Source: JADGRF01 sp035274465
GTDB lineage: Bacteria > Myxococcota_A > Polyangia > Polyangiales > JAFGIB01
Length of the DNA stretch: 64,000 nucleotides
Reading direction: 5' to 3'
Assembly: GCA_035274465.1 (NCBI GenBank)
Contig: DATEOF010000398.1
Location: forward strand, 1 to 64,000
The notes beneath the pieces are model-generated. The model was given only the letters and a program-made list of their open reading frames with translations, did no database searches and was not told the origin of the DNA. Position numbers and translations under genes: made by a program. This document shows positions 62,481 through 64,000 of the stretch, one piece after another (positions within the stretch are counted from its first letter, which is position 1; every line of letters begins with the position of its first letter).

Positions 62481-63997
62481 GCGCGCATCGCCTGCCGGTA
62501 ACGCTCGCGCAGCGCGTGCTTCGAGAGCTTGCCACTGTCGTAGCGCGGGAGGCTCGTCACGAAGTCCACGCTGCGCGGGCACTTGTAGTGTGCGAGGCGG
62601 GCGCGACAGTACTCGATCAGCTCGCGCTCGAGCGCAGCGCTGGCCTCGCGGCCCGGCTCGAGCTCGACCACGGCCTTGACCTCTTCGCCCCACTCCGCGT
62701 TCGGCACGCCGATGACGGCGACGTCGTGCACCGCCGGATGTGTGAGCAGCACGGCATCACACTCTGCAGGGTAGATGTTGACACCACCGGAGATGATGAG
62801 GTTCGCGCTGCGATCTGTTAGGAACAAATAGCCATCCTCATCCAGATAGCCCAGGTCGCCCACGGTGTAATAGTCGCCGCGAAACGCGCTCGCGGTCTTG
62901 CCGGGATCCTTGTGATAGTTGAAGCGCAGCGCGGCGGGCGACTTCAAGTACACGGTCCCCACGTCACCTGCGGGCAGCTCGTTGCCACCGTCGTCCATGA
63001 TCTTGATCTGATCGCGAGGCTCGGGCTGGCCCACCGTGCCCGGCTTGCGCAGCCAGGTCTCACTGTCCACCATCGTCCCGGTGCCCTCGGTCGCCCCGTA
63101 GTACTCGAACACCACGGGTCCCAACCATTCGATCAACGCGCGCTTTACCTCGATGGGACAAGGCGCGGCACCGTGCAGTACGTAGCGCAGGCTCGAGAGC
63201 GCGTAGCTTCGGCGCTGCTCGGGCGACAAGCCCAGCAATCGATGGAACATGGTCGGCACCATGTGCGTGTGCGTGATGCGGTGCGTCTCGATCAGCTGGA
63301 GCGATCGCTCCGCCTCCCAGCCGTCCATCAACACCACGCCGGCGCCGCTCAGCAGCGGGATCACCAGCGAATAGGCCAGCGGCGCGGCGTGATACAGCGG
63401 CCCCGTGCACAGGTGAAGATCGCTGCCGGGTGTGTAGTTCCCGCGATAGATCGCCGAAGTGGCCGCGCCGGTCGGCGGTGCCGAGGGCCGAGCCACACCC
63501 TTGGGCTTTCCGGTCGAGCCCGAGGTGTACAGCATGCTGACTCCGAGCACCGGATTGGGAATGTCATCCGTGCCATACGCCTCGACCAGCGCGCGCAGCC
63601 GCTCGAAGCCTGGGATGTCACCATCCACGGCGATGCGCGTATGAATCTCTGCGATGCCTTGCGCCGCGCGCGCCGCCACGTCGGCGAAGCGCCCCGCCGC
63701 CATGAACACCTTCGCGTCGCAATCCCGCAGGATGTACGCCACTTCATCTGCGCCGAGATGAAAGTTGATCGGCGTCAGACGCACGCCGATGCGGCGCGTG
63801 GCCGCCACGGCCTCGGCGAACTCGAAGCAGTTGTGACACAACAGGGCCAGCGTATCGCCCGGACGCAGTCCGCGTTCGCGGAGTAAGCGTGCCAGCCGAT
63901 TGCTGCGCGCGTTGAGCTCCGCAAAGCTGAGGCGCCCTTGCTCGCCGATCAACGCAGGGGCATGCGGCGAACGCGCAGCCCAATACCCGACGTACAT
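62477..63997 (-). CDS. Acyl-CoA synthetase (AMP-forming), operon-leading
   Basis: 506 residues, with the ATG 63997-63995 almost at the window edge; the N-terminus MYVGYWAARSPHAPALIGEQ looks complete, but its ribosome site is outside. Motifs: MLYTSGSTGKPKGVA (A3), EYYGATEGTGTM, YYTVGDLGYLDEDGYLFLTD, SANLIISGGVNIYPAECDAV and SGKLSKHALRERYR with the catalytic Lys. Its stop overlaps the ABC gene start by 4 bases, tying a ligase to an exporter. It may activate a fatty acid or polyketide-like acid. The context suggests a product that is later exported. Confidence 0.93.
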   Translation of the reverse strand: MYVGYWAARSPHAPALIGEQGRLSFAELNARSNRLARLLRERGLRPGDTLALLCHNCFEFAEAVAATRRIGVRLTPINFHLGADEVAYILRDCDAKVFMAAGRFADVAARAAQGIAEIHTRIAVDGDIPGFERLRALVEAYGTDDIPNPVLGVSMLYTSGSTGKPKGVARPSAPPTGAATSAIYRGNYTPGSDLHLCTGPLYHAAPLAYSLVIPLLSGAGVVLMDGWEAERSLQLIETHRITHTHMVPTMFHRLLGLSPEQRRSYALSSLRYVLHGAAPCPIEVKRALIEWLGPVVFEYYGATEGTGTMVDSETWLRKPGTVGQPEPRDQIKIMDDGGNELPAGDVGTVYLKSPAALRFNYHKDPGKTASAFRGDYYTVGDLGYLDEDGYLFLTDRSANLIISGGVNIYPAECDAVLLTHPAVHDVAVIGVPNAEWGEEVKAVVELEPGREASAALERELIEYCRARLAHYKCPRSVDFVTSLPRYDSGKLSKHALRERYRQAMRA

Positions 63998-64000
63998 CCC

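Noticed and set aside
58379..62501. Long open frames on both strands across the ABC exporter genes
   Set aside because: All are frame shadows of the two half-transporters, which keep every ABC motif in the chosen frames.

Overview
This is a high-GC chromosomal window, very probably from a myxobacterium-like bacterium (Myxococcota, Polyangia-type). The reasons are the codon bias, about eighteen predicted lipoproteins (many with long Gly/Ala/Ser/Pro-rich linkers behind the lipobox), a very large Ser/Thr kinase with ATPase and helical-repeat modules, CotH-like and HEYGH metalloprotease lipoproteins, and abundant one-component regulators. I see no rRNA, tRNA, CRISPR array, insertion sequence or phage module, so the taxonomic placement is inference.

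Layout. 1-5660 (minus strand) is an envelope block: lipoproteins, two predicted outer-membrane barrel proteins and a large TolB-like lipoprotein with one CxxCH site. 5783-21893 is a mixed accessory stretch: EamA transporter, F420-type NADP oxidoreductase, PPOX flavoprotein, trypsin-like and carboxylesterase lipoproteins, cytochrome P450, BNR lipoprotein, AraC regulator, CotH kinase-like lipoprotein, metalloprotease lipoprotein, DUF4188 protein and a repeat-containing lipoprotein. 21937-29616 is an acyl-CoA catabolic island: ligase, thiolase and DUF35 on the minus strand, diverging from amidohydrolase, enoyl-CoA hydratase, a DUF427-TesB fusion, a DUF427 protein and TetR. 30113-34323 holds a permuted-papain-like protein, a PKD protein and a metalloprotease lipoprotein. 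34420-39524 (minus) is a second acyl-CoA island: two acyl-CoA dehydrogenases, SDR, a two-hotdog hydratase and TetR.

39995-45084 (plus) is a tight five-gene operon of exported proteins: CRTAC1/VCBS protein, PHM-like type-2 copper monooxygenase, lipoprotein, beta-propeller lipoprotein and lipoprotein. 45210-47657 carries an SMP-30/NHL protein and an SDR behind two palindromic operators; a related site lies upstream of the hydratase gene at 38.8 kb, so the two loci may share a repressor. 47734-51208 holds two small exported or membrane proteins, an MFS transporter and a second AraC regulator. 51701-53330 has two ECF sigma factor genes flanking a membrane-anchored helical-repeat protein. 53310-54804 holds an acyl-CoA ligase remnant and an alpha-methylacyl-CoA racemase-like gene. 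54884-58879 is the giant kinase. 58960-63997 (minus) is an operon of an acyl-CoA ligase and a heterodimeric ABC exporter.

Taken together, the ligases, paired acyl-CoA dehydrogenases, hydratases, SDRs, thiolase-DUF35 pair, racemase and P450 are what is expected for breakdown of a branched or polycyclic acyl substrate (steroid or isoprenoid side-chain type). The substrate is not determined by the sequence. Several decayed gene pieces (6.7, 19.7, 29.6-30.0 and 53.3-53.7 kb) mark recent gene turnover.
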